In this document: piece by piece, positions 12,590 to 25,825 of the stretch
How the letters are laid out: every line of letters begins with the position of its first letter
Position numbering within the stretch: position 1 is the first letter of the stretch
Origin: Flaveria trinervia
Taxonomy: Eukaryota; Streptophyta; Magnoliopsida; Asterales; Asteraceae
Assembly: GCA_025506515.1 (NCBI GenBank)
Contig: CM046452.1
Location: forward strand, 102,702,559 to 102,766,558
Direction of reading: 5' to 3'
Length of the DNA stretch: 64,000 bases
Program-made: the position numbers and the translations under genes
The notes under the pieces: generated by a model
Databases searched by the model: none
Seen by the model: the letters and a program-made list of their open reading frames with translations, nothing else
Told to the model about the DNA's origin: nothing

Positions 12590-14420
12590 TGACTCGTTTT
12601 TTTTTTTTTGAATTTTAATGATTTTGTATGTCTCGTTTTATACATGTCTTAAATCACAAGACGGCAATAGTTTCAAAATATACAAGATCTTAAACAACAA
12701 ATTACTAAACTACTAATATACAAGGACATTTGGATGTTAATTTATTAAATCAAGCCAACGAGCAAAAAAGCTTGAGCTTAAACTCAATTTAAATTTCATG
12801 TGAGTAAACTAATTAAACCATTTTACTTCAAGCCGAAGCAAATTAAGGTTTTAATAGGCTAATAGCGCACGAGTTGTGAAAGAGGTACAAACCACACACA
12901 AATTGACTAATTTTAGTTCTAACTAAAAAAATGACGCACGAGTTGTGAAAGAGATACAAACCATGCACAAATTGACTAACTTTAGTTCTAACTAAAAAAG
13001 CAGAAGAACTAATTCTTTTTATTTATATTTTTTCTGGAGTGTTGTCAACCCCATTTTAATATGGATTAAAATTATGATACAGACGTAGACAATGGATAAT
13101 TTAAGCAAAAAATGGCGTATCTATTCTGAGTAATCTAAGAAAATTGCGTGGCACTCAAAATTTAAATATTTTGACTTTCAAAAGTCAGCCATCTCAATCT
13201 GATTTATTTTTGTTTCTTCATATCCAATTGCTTTAATTAATAGCGTTCAACTAATAGATTCAGCACAACAGATAGATTCGAACCTTTTTTGACGTAGCTA
13301 ATCCTTACTTTAAATGTTTGTACATCGGTACATGTAGCTTTGAACTTGATACATTGACTTTTGTCTTTGCTTATCAATAATTTTTGATACCCAGTCCATA
13401 CTTGTGTTCCCGATAGGCTTGTAAACGAACTGAACATCGTTTAACGAAGAAACAAAAGAAGACAAACACTTACATGCACATAACTTTTTTTTCTTGTTTA
13501 TGTTTGTTTAATGAAATTAAGGTGTTTATGTGTCTTAAATAACTAGGTTGTATTTAAAAATATAGGGCAAATTAGCAAACTATTGATATACAATGAACAT
13601 TAAGATGTATTTTATTTAATCAAGCCAACGAACAAACTAACTTAAACTTGAACTCAGTTTAAAATTTTATACGAATCAGCTGGGTTGAACAAAACAACGA
13701 ACAAATTAACTTACGACGTTCAAGATAAAGCTATTTAAAACAACGAACTCAGTTAAAGCTAATTAAGATTTTAGCATGCTAATGACAAACGTTTGTGAAT
13801 GAGTTACAAACAACGAACAAGTTGATTAACTTTAGTTCTAACTAAACCCTAAAAGAAATTAAAAAGAAGGAATTGTATTATTTTTTATTTATCAAATTTT
13901 CTCTAGTGTTGTCAACCTCATTTAATATGGATTAAAATTATGATACAAACGTAGAAAATGGATAATTTAAGCAAAAAAATGCGTATCTAATCTGAGTAAT
14001 CTAAGACAATAGCGTGGCACTCAAAATTTAAATAGTTTTGACTATAAAAAGTCAACTATCTGAAATCTGATCCCCCCCCCCCCCCCCCCTTTATATCGAA
14101 TTGCTTAAAACAATAGCGTTCAACTATAAGATTCAGCACAACAGATAGATGTGTACCTCTTTTGACGTAAGATATTCCTTGCTTTAGATGTTTGCACTTA
14201 TAGCTTTGAACTTGATACTTTGACTTTTGTGAGTTTGTCTTTGCTTATCAATGATCTTTTGGCATCAATCCATATTTGTGTAGTCGATCAGGCCTCTAAA
14301 AGAACAAATCATCATCTACTGAACAGATGAAAGAAAACAAACACTTAAACGAATGGACTTATTTTCATGTTCGCTTGTTAGGAAAATGAATGTGTTCGTT
14401 TTTGTTTATATGCGTTCATT
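12590..14420. repeat. Diverged direct tandem duplication, unit about 0.9 kb
   Basis: Two successive segments (about 12590-13480 and 13481-14420) share the same order of motifs: ATCAAGCCAACGA, GTTCTAACTAAA, GTGTTGTCAACC, TATGGATTAAAATTATGATAC, GCGTGGCACTCAAAATTTAA, GATTCAGCACAACAGATAGA and CTTTGAACTTGATAC. Within the first unit a further stretch of about 64 bp starting GCACGAGTTGTGAAAGAG is itself doubled (12868 and 12936). The copies differ by many substitutions and indels, so the event is old. No reading frame is conserved between the copies. Confidence 0.85.
14072..14089. repeat. Poly-C tract, 18 bases
   Basis: A pure run of 18 C in AT-rich DNA. The first copy of the duplication lacks it and has an AT-rich stretch there instead, so the tract arose or expanded after duplication. 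Its exact length is likely to be unreliable in an assembly. Confidence 0.9.
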
Positions 14421-17400
14421 AAGGTACTAAATTAAACATACATAACAACCATAAACAAACAAACGAAAAGGGAAGAACAAAAATAAATGAAGAAAATGAT
14501 TCTTTCTTTGATCATTACCCCATGTTTGGTTCTGAAATTTGATTGGGTTGACGGGTTGATGCATGATGTGCCAATTAGTATTACTATAATAGTTAAAAAT
14601 TGAATTTAAATATACATGTAAAATTGGTGAACTTAGATAAGCAAACATAAACAAAATTAAATTATCAACGAACATAAACAAACGTTTAGTAACCTATACC
14701 AACGAGCTGAGAATGTATTCATAAAAATCACTAGGTATGAGTTTATTATTGACTTGCCTGATAGGATTTTATACCCAATTTGAGGTGTTTGGGCAGAAGC
14801 TAGGGTTGTATCTAACACCTTAATGTGGTTGAATCTTATTATGTATACATTGATTTCGGTATGGCGAATTTTAGTAAGTTAGAATTTAAGGTGATTTGAT
14901 GCATGTGTTCTGATGTATGTTTCCAGGAAAGAACACCACATGGATTACTCATTCATAGAACTATGATGTTCTTGATACTTAAAGAAGATGATTTGGGAAC
15001 CTTGTGTAACTTTAAAAGTAAAAAAATTGGGTTAGAAAGTGTTTACTGTAAGGATAATAAGTTTACGGGAGAAATCGAGAGAAGGATATGGGATTTTCCC
15101 CAGATGAAGACTTATATTAAATCTTCTTTGGGTAAACATCTTGAATTACCACTCTTATTTCAAACAAATAAAAAAATCTTACTTTGACTAAAGAAAATAA
15201 GATAATTTTTCTAGCACAAGTAGTAAATGTAAGTTGGAGTCGGATTGCGTGTTACTTATATAATCCACATATTTTAAAAACCTAAAACAACTTTTGTTTT
15301 AATATTTCATACATAATTACAAGCTTTCTGCATAACAATTCATGTAAATTATCAGTCTTCTAATATTAGCATTTTACTATACATTTATATTATATTATAG
15401 AAAAGTAACTGGTATGTCTAGTTTGTATGTTTAAGACCAGATTAAAAGTATGATTGAGACATGCAACTAAATAAAAGGAAACTGCGAATAATAAATAAAT
15501 GAAAAAATGAGTTGAGTTAAGATTTCTAACTAATATTCTAATTGTTAAATGAACTAACCTTATAATAAGGACGAACTTTTAGACACGTTTAACTTTTTTT
15601 TTAATCATTATTCTATTGTATTGTTTAGTATGTTATTTTGCATCTATATGAATTTGATAATTATCAAATGAAATAATATGTAAAAGAAATAACAGAGAAA
15701 CCATGTGAAGATATCCAAGAGTTTGAATTTTAGAGAGAATTATATATATCCTCCTCTCCATCTTTGAAATTACATATTTCCTCAAAACACAAATTTTCAA
15801 TGCATAAGTACAATACATTTTATGCATGCTTTGAGTATATATGTAATTTCATAAGTTTGGAGGGGGGTATATGTATTTACATAAGTTTAGAGGGTGATAT
15901 ATGCAATTACCGCAATTGCCTCTAAATTTTAAGTGTATCAACTTTTTAATATTTATTAATAATGTTATTTTCTTTTATTGAGAATTAAAATGTTTAAATT
16001 AGAGTGCTTCTATAGTTGTTACACATCAACTACCATTGTGCTTATAACCTTATCTTTATGTATAATTTACTTGATTTCATGAAAATGGTATGAAAACCTG
16101 TGAATCAGTACCAGCTAGTTGTCTAGTAGCATGCCATTTTAGCATTGGACAACATCATAAACCATTTCTGTAATGGTGTTTGTCAACCCCATAAACACAT
16201 ACATTAAAGATAGATAGAAGAAATGCGACAAACGTGAAAACAAGGGGAGCGAAGCTGAGTTTCTTGGTCACAGAAGGTTTGTTGGAGCGGCTTGCAGGTT
16301 ATATGAAATCAAACGAAGAGTTGTGAAGCTAGTGAAAAAGAACAAAGAGGGTGAAGCTTTTAAGCATTTAATTATATATATCATATTGAAATTGAAATTT
16401 AATAACATAAAAACCGATACTATATGACATCAATACAGTTTTAAATCATACTTAAAACTCTAGATAACTGATAAAACCAAATTCTTCAACTATAAAATAT
16501 TAAAGCACATACACATTTTTGTGTGTTATGAAAAGTAAAACTACACATAGAGTTGTTGGGCTATGTGTATGTGAAATAATGTTGTTTGGGCTATGCGTAG
16601 GTGAGACCGTGAGACACAGTTGGGTTCTACACAGATGTGCTTCTTTGTCTTTTAGCTTGTTTTAACTATGGTCTATGGAGTTGGATTCTACTGGATCTTT
16701 TTCTCCAAATTTTTTGTCATTCAAATTCTCATTTGATCGATTACAAGTGTGTAGCGAAACTAATAAATCGTAGATCAACTGGTTTAGGAATATGAACCCT
16801 ATGATTTTTTAAAGTGAAAGTCATGAGTTAGAGTATCTCTAGTGTAATATGTTTTTAGTAGGCCAAGGGTTTTACCACAGTGGACCTTTAGGTGGTTGAT
16901 TTCTCTTAAAATGGTGGGCGAGCTGAGTCACCAGCGCCGTCTGTGTTTGCAGGCGTGAGTGACCTTTCGCCAATGGGTTTACCGGATGACCGGGCTTAAA
17001 AATTATTGGTTGGCCGTTAAAAAAAAACAGGTGTGTAGCGAAAATGACATGAAACATGGTCGGACGAGTTGGGACCAATTAAACTAGGACCATTGTAGTT
17101 ATCTATTTGGTTACAAGCATATGAACACAATTCGTAGTTACGAGTAAACCAGGTAAACTAAAGAAAAAAAGTTAAAAACTTAAAATAAATTTGGCAAATT
17201 TGTAGAATAATAAAAAGCTCATATATCATGTATGTTTATTGATATTTATAAATAATTGTACGATAATAATTATAGATAAATCTGAACTAATCATAAATTC
17301 TAATCACAGTAAAATTTAAAATAAAACTTCTCTACATATAAACACCTAACTATACTGGCTAACCCACTTGAATTGATGTTTTACTTGTTAGATGTGAGGT

Positions 17401-18703
17401 ATTATGTCATTCTAAAAAAAAACTATTTGTCATTCTAAAAAAACTAACTAATATGTTATATTTAATACTATTTTATTTAATAATATTTTAATTAGATCAT
17501 TTGATTTTCATGTTTTATTTACATTGTAAGTTTTTATCATGTTTTTAGTATGTTTTTCTTTTTGTTTCAGTTAAGAAATATGTTTTATAAATTTATTACA
17601 TGGCTGGTCCATGTGGCATGTAGGAATGACAATCAAATCCGATCTCGACAAAAATACTTGAAACCCAAAACATTTGGGATTTGTATGGAATCAAGTAAAC
17701 AGGGTGTTTGACCGAGTATGAGATTATTTTTTAATGTTTTCCGGAATGTGACGGATATGAGATTACATAATATACTTGTTAACAGTCTCGTTTACCCGAT
17801 TGAACATACTCGTTTACCTGATTATATACTCAAAATAACTTTTTTGTTTTTCTTTTGTTAATTTAAATATTATATTTATTTTTGATTCATTATTTTAAGC
17901 ATATGATATTATTATGGAAGTTCTTTAATCTTAATATTCGTATATTTCGGCCAATATCCTGCTCGAATAATTCGACAATTAGACTTTTGATTCTTCTTCA
18001 AACCTTGGTTAGTAGTTACTATCAAAAGAAAGTCAGCGAGACATTAGCAAATAGATTTAGTCAAAAAGAGATAGCGATAAAAAGATTTGGCCAGATTGTT
18101 GAAAGGATACCAACGAGTATTTATTCATAAAATAAATGGGTATACCCTATTACCTGCGAGTATGCCTGATACTGGACGGTAAATACCCGATACATATCCA
18201 ACAAGTTTTAATACACCATATAGATCAATTTCCCCTGACATTCTTGTGTGTTCTCGATTTGAACGGGAACAATGAGCATGGATCTTAGGATTCATATTGA
18301 TAAAGACAAGAACTTGACCGATTAGATGCTAAAATATAATAATGATGAACATGATGAAAACACAAACATGTTTAATGATTGGTGTTTATTGATATGTTGT
18401 TGAAATCATCATCATTGAAAGATGATGATATATTGTTGTTGATGATGAACTTAATTCACCCTAATAAGTGGTGAATTAGTCACCCTTTACAATAAAAATA
18501 TGTGCTAATATATATATACTAGTCTAGCATTTACAATAATTACAAAACAAACACTAGACTAATATTTTGTTGCTATTGTTCTTCAAATCTTCAATTTCAA
18601 TAATGTTGCAATTTCTTGAAAGGTAGAATACCCAACAATTCTTCATTGATTCCATTGGTCATGACCAATGTTCGTGTCGTTGTCATTGTTCGGCAACACC
18701 ACC
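14421..18703. other. Intergenic region with no recognised gene
   Basis: It contains a 94-codon open stretch at 14903-15187 that I cannot assign, an inverted repeat at 15738-15873, and GC-richer sequence at 16870-17090. At 17630-18190 there are repeated CTCGTTTACC and TACCCGAT-type words, probably an old non-autonomous transposon. None shows a convincing exon structure. Confidence 0.5.
15738..15873. repeat. Imperfect inverted repeat, MITE-like
   Basis: The left arm around 15738-15775 (CCTCCTCTCCA ... GAAATTACATAT) is complementary to the right arm around 15835-15873 (ATATGTAATTTCATAAG ... GGAGGGG). A second, direct copy of the right arm follows at about 15868-15912. No target duplication was found. 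Confidence 0.45.
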
Positions 18704-18708
18704 ATAAC

Positions 18709-21030
18709 TGTGACATTCGTCATTTTCGACTAGCTTGGTATTTGTTATCCTGTATTGTAAACCCGACTCGTTTTGGTCTTCGGATCTTTGAATATTAATA
18801 AAATTATGGATTTTATGTTGTAATCATGTTTCATACTTGTCATGGCGTGACCCACAGTTCGTTTCAGCAAAATCAGTTTTTTTAACGTTTTCGGTTCGTT
18901 TAAGGTCCGGACTTGTATTTTAACCATCCAACCAACAAATACCTAACCTATAACTATTCTAGAACCCTCCAAACATGTAGATACTTGGTCATAATCTATT
19001 TAAATTAAAAATTATTTTAAATAAAAAAATCAAAGTGCACCATTTTACCCACCGGACAAACGCATTACCTATTTCCTTAAACCCTAATCTTTCCCTATAA
19101 ATACCACTCATTCTCAACCATTTCACCTACACATTTTCATCTTCTTCTCCCAAAATTTTTGATCTTGTAAGTTGTTCTAGCTAGTTTTGCTTAAGTTTGA
19201 CTTTAAAAAGTCAACGGAACCGAATCTTGCATTTCAAATTATTTTGGGTATGTAATTTTGGTTATTTTAAGTTTTTCTAAGTTATTTTATGTTCAAAAAA
19301 CCATTTTCATCTTTATTTAAGTCTTGTGGGCATTCAAACTCATATTTATGCATTTTAGACCCGTTTGGGTCGTTTTCGGGAAGTTTACTCGATTAACTTT
19401 CTTGTTTGAGTTTAGATATGGAAGTTTACTTTATTTTTAGTTCAATGGTTTTGGACATTTGGTAACCATCCTCAGGTTCATACCGAGGCAAAGACCGAAC
19501 CAAACCGAACGCTCGTTTAAGCACTTTAAATAACTTTTAAGTGACCATGTTACATCAAACACTTTAGATCTGAGATTTTTTTGATATTTTAGTTATTATA
19601 TGGTTGATATGGAGGTGTAGAACAAATCTTGGCTTGAACCCAAGTTTCGGGTAAAAACCGAGTAAAACCGAACACCCGTTTTAACGAGTTAGTCAATGTT
19701 CAAACCACCAAAAGTTCAACCTATCTCTTTAGTTATGTTTTACTTTATATTACTCGTATTACTTAAGATTTTGGAAGTGTTAGAATAAATATTAGCTCAA
19801 ACCAAGTTTAGGGTAAGAATAAACCCGAGTAAAAGTCGAACTTATCATCTTAACGGGCTAGTCACCGTTCAAAACGCCAAAAGAAAAATTTTTCCTAATT
19901 TTTTTTTTAACTTATGTTTCACTTTATGTTATTTGTATTAATAATATTATGGTATGACGGAACCAAACTTGGTTTTATACTAAGATCGGGTTTAAGCGAA
20001 TTTATTTATTAATTGAAGTCTCAAACTCAGGTTTAAGAGGGTGTAAGTCGGACCTTGATGCTTACATTAATGAGATCGTGTATACAAGCACTAAACCAAC
20101 TCCCATATGTAAAGCTTAACAATGGTTGAGTAAAACTAAACATCAAGGACCCGTTTTCTTGTAAAACTCATTTTATACTTACGTTATTTAAACACACTTT
20201 GTAAAATATAACTAAAACTCCCGAAAACCCAAGCCTTATTTTTATGAACTTTTATACCATTTATATTTCATCTTCAAGACTCAATACTTACTCAAGATCT
20301 TTCAATCTAGGACACGTACGTTAAAACCGTCAGACTCGCTTACTTGAGGATTTTATTCAAAATTTATTTATCAACGTCATTTTATTCCATGTGAGTAATT
20401 TCATCCCCGTTTTCTCTTCTATGCTTTGGGGGTAGCAAACATACTTACTCAACCAAAAAAATGATTTAACATCTAGATCCTCAACTCACAACCTCTAGGT
20501 TATGTGTTGCTTAGAATAATTGTCCAATTGTATGTTATATACCTCATATGATTAATTGCTACATGTTTATTGCTTTTGATCGTTTAGTCTCATCCTCGTC
20601 TTTAATAAGTATGATCATACGCTCCTCCTTGTAATATGGTAGTTTTATCAATTAGAAAGGAGCCTCGTTTATTTATGATTGATATATCTTAATTGTCACT
20701 TTTATTTACGGCTTCACATATTTGAGTTGTGAATTTTTGCCTTATATTATATTTATAAAGTCATGGAATTGCTCACCAACATACATGTTGACAAAACATA
20801 TTTTATGCAATGCTACAGGTTTGATTATCGGTTGATTGAAGATTTAAAAACGTTACTTTATTTTGGACCGTTAGGTTATTAGTTAAGAACTATTTATTTT
20901 CTGGTATTTGTAAGAACATGTTATGAAATGAATGAGTTGATTAAATATTGTCACTTTAATAGTGTCGTGTGCATCTGAACAATCTTAGTTGCGCCCCGAC
21001 ATGTTCCGCCGCTTTGGTCGGGGTGTGACA
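18709..21030 (+). mobile_element. Solo LTR of a retrotransposon, 2322 bp, with ATAAC target duplications
   Basis: It begins TGTGACATTCGTCA and ends GGTCGGGGTGTGACA, so it is bounded by TG...CA. It is flanked by the same 5 bases, ATAAC, at 18704-18708 and 21031-21035. No gag or pol sequence lies inside. It has a promoter-like TATA sequence at 19095-19103 followed by a pyrimidine-rich start region. These traits fit one LTR left behind after recombination between the two LTRs of a full element. Its last part shares wording with the LTR-like insertions ending at 33767 and 56938. Confidence 0.85.
19095..19103 (+). promoter_or_regulatory. Probable LTR TATA box
   Basis: CTATAAATA lies in the solo LTR and is followed about 30 bases later by a CTCAACCATTTCACC-type start region and CT-rich leader. 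The spacing is as expected for RNA polymerase II initiation at the R region of an LTR. Whether it is active is unknown. Confidence 0.55.
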
Positions 21031-21160
21031 ATAACTCTACCAACTCATCAATAATCATTACACCATTCCCACCATCATTTCCTTTCCCGTTATCTCTATC
21101 TATATTTCTATTTCCCTGCAGATCCTGTCATTGTCGCCATCCAAAACGCTACCACCACTC

Positions 21161-21222
21161 CATCTCAGCCATCATCCCATCCCACCACCCCACCATCTCA
21201 GCCATCATCCCATCCCACCACC
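21161..21222. repeat. Short direct tandem duplication, 2 copies of about 29 bp
   Basis: The word CATCTCAGCCATCATCCCAT and the following CCCACCACC occur twice in immediate succession. They lie about 650 bases upstream of the transporter start codon. Confidence 0.85.
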
Positions 21223-21236
21223 ATTTCCTTCCTCTT

Positions 21237-21279
21237 CATATATATATCTCTCTCTCTATCTCCCTCCCTCCCTCCCCCT
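21237..21279. repeat. Compound (TA)n(TC)n(CCCT)n microsatellite
   Basis: Alternating TA, then TC, then CCCT units run directly into each other. Pyrimidine-rich tracts like this are common in plant promoters and leaders; here it sits about 580 bases before the transporter start codon. Confidence 0.85.
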
Positions 21280-21858
21280 TTAGATACCACCACCATCGAA
21301 TCACCATCGCATGAAAACTATCATCTAGAGATAAAATAAGGATAGAATTATTATCTATAAAAATTCCAATTACACGAAACTATCATGTAAAGATAAATTT
21401 TACATGATAATTCTACTTATATCATTTTTTCTTCTTATATTCATACAATTTACATGAAAAATATATTTTATACCATTACCCATTGAAACAAAATTTTTGG
21501 CTATAATAACGTAAAACTGGTTGAAATAAGAAAAGATTTGTTTATCTAAAAGCAACCACCAATGATCCATAGCCCAACTAGTTAAGACGAGATATGCATA
21601 ACATGTGAATAAAAAAAAGTAACGGGTTAAAGTCTTATTCTGAACAAAATGTTTAGAGTTAAATCATAGATTTTTTTAACAACGAGTTTCCTCCTAAGAG
21701 AATTGAGGGTGCGATATCGACTGAAAAACAGATAGATGAATCCGATTAAAGTAATACTTATAATGCAACCTCATGTAAATTTGAAAGTAAGAAAAATCTA
21801 AAAGCACCTTTTTCACAAATTGGTCGAATTGAAGAGTCCTCTGCACTTGATCGGCAAA

Positions 21859-24081
21859 ATGGGGGTGAAGAACAAATGGATGTCGACAATAGCCAGCATA
21901 TGGATCCAGTGCACCAGTGGCTCACTCTACACCTTCTCCTTCTACTCACCAGCCGTCAAATCATCTCAAGCCTACGACCAATCAACCCTCGACACCGTCT
22001 CCGTCTTCAAAGACTTCGGTGCAAACGCCGGTGTTCTCTCCGGCCTCCTCTACACCGCCGTCGCATCGCCGTCGACCCCCACCACCCTCTGCCGAAGAAC
22101 CGGTGGGCCCTGGGTGGTGCTCTTGGTCGGTGCGGTTCAGTGCTTCGTGGGTTACTTTCTCATATGGCTCTCCGTAATCGGTGCGATTGATCGGCCGCCG
22201 GTGTTGGTGATGTGTGTGTTCGTGTTGTTGGCTGCTCATGGAGTCACGTTTCTTAACACTGCTAATGTTGTTACTGGTGTGATTAACTTCCCTAATCACA
22301 GTGGCACCATTGTTGGTATTATGAAGGTCATCATCACTCTAGTTGTTTAATTTGATGCTTTAGATTCTTTTTAAGTGATAATATAGTTAGATGTTAGAAC
22401 CCATTTTTATGCACACCAAGTGTTTGATTGTTTGCCTCGTTGAAGTCGCTCTTTATAAGCACATTATTAGTGATTTCTATGCCAACAATCTTACATCTTG
22501 TAGCATTTTATTACCTTAAAGCTTACATTTTTGTCAATCTTTATTTGGAAGATTAAAAGAATGTGGCTCAATTTTGGAGTTAGGTTTAATTATCTGACCT
22601 TAGAAGCCAATATGTGGTTCAAAGAATGTGCCTCAGTGTTGACATTTGTTCTTATGACTAGCAATATGATGTGCAAACTGAAGGATATAATCTTGATTAA
22701 TTTAGACAATTATCATTATTAGTTTTAATAATTGTTTAGTTGAGTTCGTATTAGACTTGGATTGAGCTTGTTATTTATTTGATAATCTTTTTAACAGCTA
22801 TTTATTTAACGTTTAATAGTGTTTGCGTTGGGTTGAGTTCGTGTTAGACTAGGGTCTTCTAATTGAGTCACAAATAAACATGTTTTGGTGTGTTGCTCGA
22901 CCTGTTTTCCGATACAAACCAAAAATAGTTACTAAATGAATTCGTATGCAATGATCATCATCATGATTAATGATCTGGGGATGTCTGAACAGGGGTTTCT
23001 TGGCTTGAGTGGAGCTATACTACTTCAAGTTTATCAAACAGTTTTCAACGCTGGGCCGACCCCATACATTCTGATGTTAGCTTTGCTTCCGTTTATAAAC
23101 ACTTTGCTGTTCATGTGTAATGTAAGATCTTATGAAACAAATGAAGTTGATGAAAAGAGAAATCTTGACGGTTTATCACTTCTTTCCATTATTGTTGCAG
23201 CATATCTCTTCACCATTATAGTCTTAGAGCAAGCAGTTACTTTAAGTTTACCAGTACGCATAGTTATCTTCTCGTTGCTTGTTATTCTGCTGGCATCACC
23301 TCTCTATGTTGCAGTCAAACCACGGTCAACCCAAAACTTTGAAGAAACGGATACAAACCGATTACTTAACAATGTTTCAAGTAATCAAGATTTCATAGAA
23401 GAACACAACAAGAATCTGCTGCAAGCGATTTGTACAGTTAACTTTTGGTGTTTGTTTCTTACAACAGTTACGGGTATGGGTACGGGCCTAGCCACTGTAA
23501 ACAACTTAGCCCAAGTAGGCGAGTCCCTCGGCTACACCTCTATTGAAACTAGTACTCTAGTCTCATTATGGAGCATTTGGAACTTTGTTGGCCGGTTTGG
23601 TGCAGGCTATGTCTCGGACCACTTCCTCTATAGCAAGAAATGGGCTCGACCCGTGTTCATAGCCATTACTTTGGCACTTATGAGTGTTGGACATTGTGTG
23701 ATTGCTTCTGGTTTGCCCGGAGCTCTTTATGTGGGTTCTGTGTTGGTGGGTGTGTGTTACGGTTCACAGTGGTCGTTAATGCCAACAATTGCTTCTGAGG
23801 TTTTTGGGGTCTTGCATTTTGGGACGATATTTAACACCATTACAATTGCAGGCCCGATCGGATCTTATGTTGTTTCTGTGAGGGTGATTGGTTTTATCTA
23901 TGATAGGGAAACAGCTCAGGGAGGGGCAGAATACTGTACCGGAACTCACTGCTTTCGGTTATCATTTCTTGTTATGGCGTTTAGTACATTCCTAGGGTTT
24001 ATCGTTGCCATGGGGTTGTTCTTACGAACAAGAAGGTTTTATGAACAAATTGTAGTTAGAAGAGATGGAGCTTGTAGCTGA
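21859..24081 (+). CDS. NFD4-like / nodulin-like major facilitator membrane transporter
   Basis: This encodes a multi-spanning membrane protein of the plant Nodulin-like/MFS family (NUCLEAR FUSION DEFECTIVE 4-like); substrates of most members are not known. There are two exons, 21859-22326 and 22993-24081, joined in phase 0 as GIMK then GFLGLSGA, a signature of the family. The product is 518 residues, slightly shorter than the usual 550-600. The first half carries the nodulin-like domain (FGANAGVLSGLLYTA, NTANVVTGV). The second half carries the MFS part (SLWSIWNFVGRFGAGYVSD, GVCYGSQWSLMPTI, GPIGSYVVSVRVIG). The ATG at 21859 (MGVKNKW) is chosen because an in-frame extension upstream has no family counterpart. 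One loop, ASPSTPTTLCRRT, is unusual in composition. Confidence 0.9.
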
Positions 24082-24599
24082 ATTGAACAGCAAGTGTTTG
24101 TCGTTCAGAAATAAATAAAGGGCCACTCTTGTGTAAAATTATCTATAGTTAGTTTTTGACGTTCAAAGTATCGACTCTTTTAGGTAAATGTTACATTAAC
24201 AACTACCTTCTAAAATTCATGATCAGATTTTATGCCGTGTGTAAAATCAGCCCGGATCGACAATATCGGAATGAGATTATTCAAGTGGCTCAACACCTCC
24301 TAGATCCGTGTATACGAGAGCCTTGTGTACTGGATTTGCCCTTTGAGTTTTTGGTTTGGTTCTAGCTTTTATCTAAAAGTGGATTTTGCATGTGTATTTT
24401 GATGTCACAAGGCTCAACAATATCAACGTGCTCAATCGATCTATAATATCAACCACATATGAGATTGTAGAATATTGGTATAATACTAAAAGGTTAATCA
24501 CATTCACAGAATAAGAACGTTGAGTAAGCCTTCAACATCCTCCGAGCTGGATTGGTGATATACGAGATCCATTAAGAACTTTGACATAAAACTAATAAT

Positions 24600-25120
24600 C
24601 CTGGTAATAATCTTCCTACATTAATAAAAAGCTATTTAAAAAGGACAATGTTAACGTTATATTCATCCTTGTAATTTTTTTTTCGTTTTTCTCTTCTATT
24701 TAATACTAATATTAATTACTAATAATATTATTTAATTTTTTTAGATTAAAATAGGTTTTTAATAATTTAAGCAATAGATGTTTTTACTAATGTTATTTCT
24801 TAGAAATTAATTTTTCATAAAATTAAAAAAACTTTTTAGAACATCAAACTTTCTAAAAAAATATAAAATATTTTATAATTGATGTTTTTAAAAAGTAAAA
24901 TTTTTATAAACAAAAAATAATCAAAATTGAGAGTTCTAAGAATATTTTTTTTAAGTATGATGTTTATTAAATTTTTTATTTTGAAATAAAACTATTATTT
25001 TATTTATTATAAGAAAGATTCCAATCATATCATATTTTCAAAATATCAATTTATAATTAATAAAATTTTATTTTATATAATAATTTTTTTTATTAAACTC
25101 GTGTAATACATGAGTTTATT
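24600..25120 (+). mobile_element. AT-rich Helitron-like remnant
   Basis: The start resembles other copies (ATCTTCCTACATTAATAAAA). The body has the family's TTTATAAAAATTTTACTTTTTAAAAACAT-like wording in inverted form. Near the end is a hairpin, CTCGTGTAATACATGAG (25098-25114), related to the better hairpin at 25468. The exact 3' end was not found. Confidence 0.4.
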
Positions 25121-25453
25121 AAATTTATTATATCATATTAGATTGTTCAATCAGACGGTCCCACTAACAGATTTTAAGGATACCTAAAAATGTGGAATGA
25201 GTTACGTGATAATTTAGTTCAATGACTCGATCACTAATTCTGATATGATTTATTGAAAGATGTGTTGGAACACATTTGGAATCTTTATGACTAATACTTA
25301 TTTTACAAACATGATTGATAAAGTCTTTAATGATTACGTTTCTAATCGTATACTTTTTATGTAACAACTAATACAAACCTGATTATAAAAAACTAACTTT
25401 TTATTAATAGTCAATTTATTTAACTACTTACACTTTATTGATTATACTTATTA

Positions 25454-25825
25454 CTAGATTAGTATTCCGTGTATTACACGGGTTGAATAAATAAATTAAT
25501 AAATAACTAGTAATAAAAATTTATGAGTTATAAAACAATGTGTGAATTATAAAATATGAATTTTAATTTTTTAATAAAATTTATTTTTAAAAACATAGTT
25601 TGATTTTATAAAAATGTAGATAAGAGAGAAAAATATATCAATTGATCAAATTAGTTTTTACAAATATAGAGAAATTGTTTGAGTATTTTAATTACTTTAA
25701 TATCTTTTTTGAAGGAAAATAAAGTAGAAATGCTTATAAAAATGACAAGTGTCAAAAATGTAATTTAAAATATGCAAAGTGATAAAAGATACATTCTTTT
25801 ATTAATATCTATAAATTACCATAGT
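25454..25825 (-). mobile_element. Non-autonomous Helitron-like element with hairpin and CTAG end
   Basis: Read on the minus strand, the right-hand end shows a perfect hairpin CCGTGTAATACACGG (plus strand 25468-25482), then 10 bases, then CTAG followed by T. Helitrons end in CTRR with a hairpin about 10 bases upstream and insert next to a T, so this fits. The opposite end is less certain: an ATTAATAAAAGAATG-like word near 25800 resembles other copies. It is non-coding and AT-rich. Confidence 0.5.

Noticed and set aside
13237..13437. A 66-codon minus-strand frame in the first unit of the tandem duplication
   Set aside because: The second unit has indels that break the frame, so it is not conserved as protein.
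14903..15187. A 94-codon plus-strand frame
   Set aside because: I recognise no family, splice partner or promoter, so it was not called as a gene.
24156..24365. A 69-codon frame just after the transporter
   Set aside because: It is in the probable 3' leader and has no recognised similarity.
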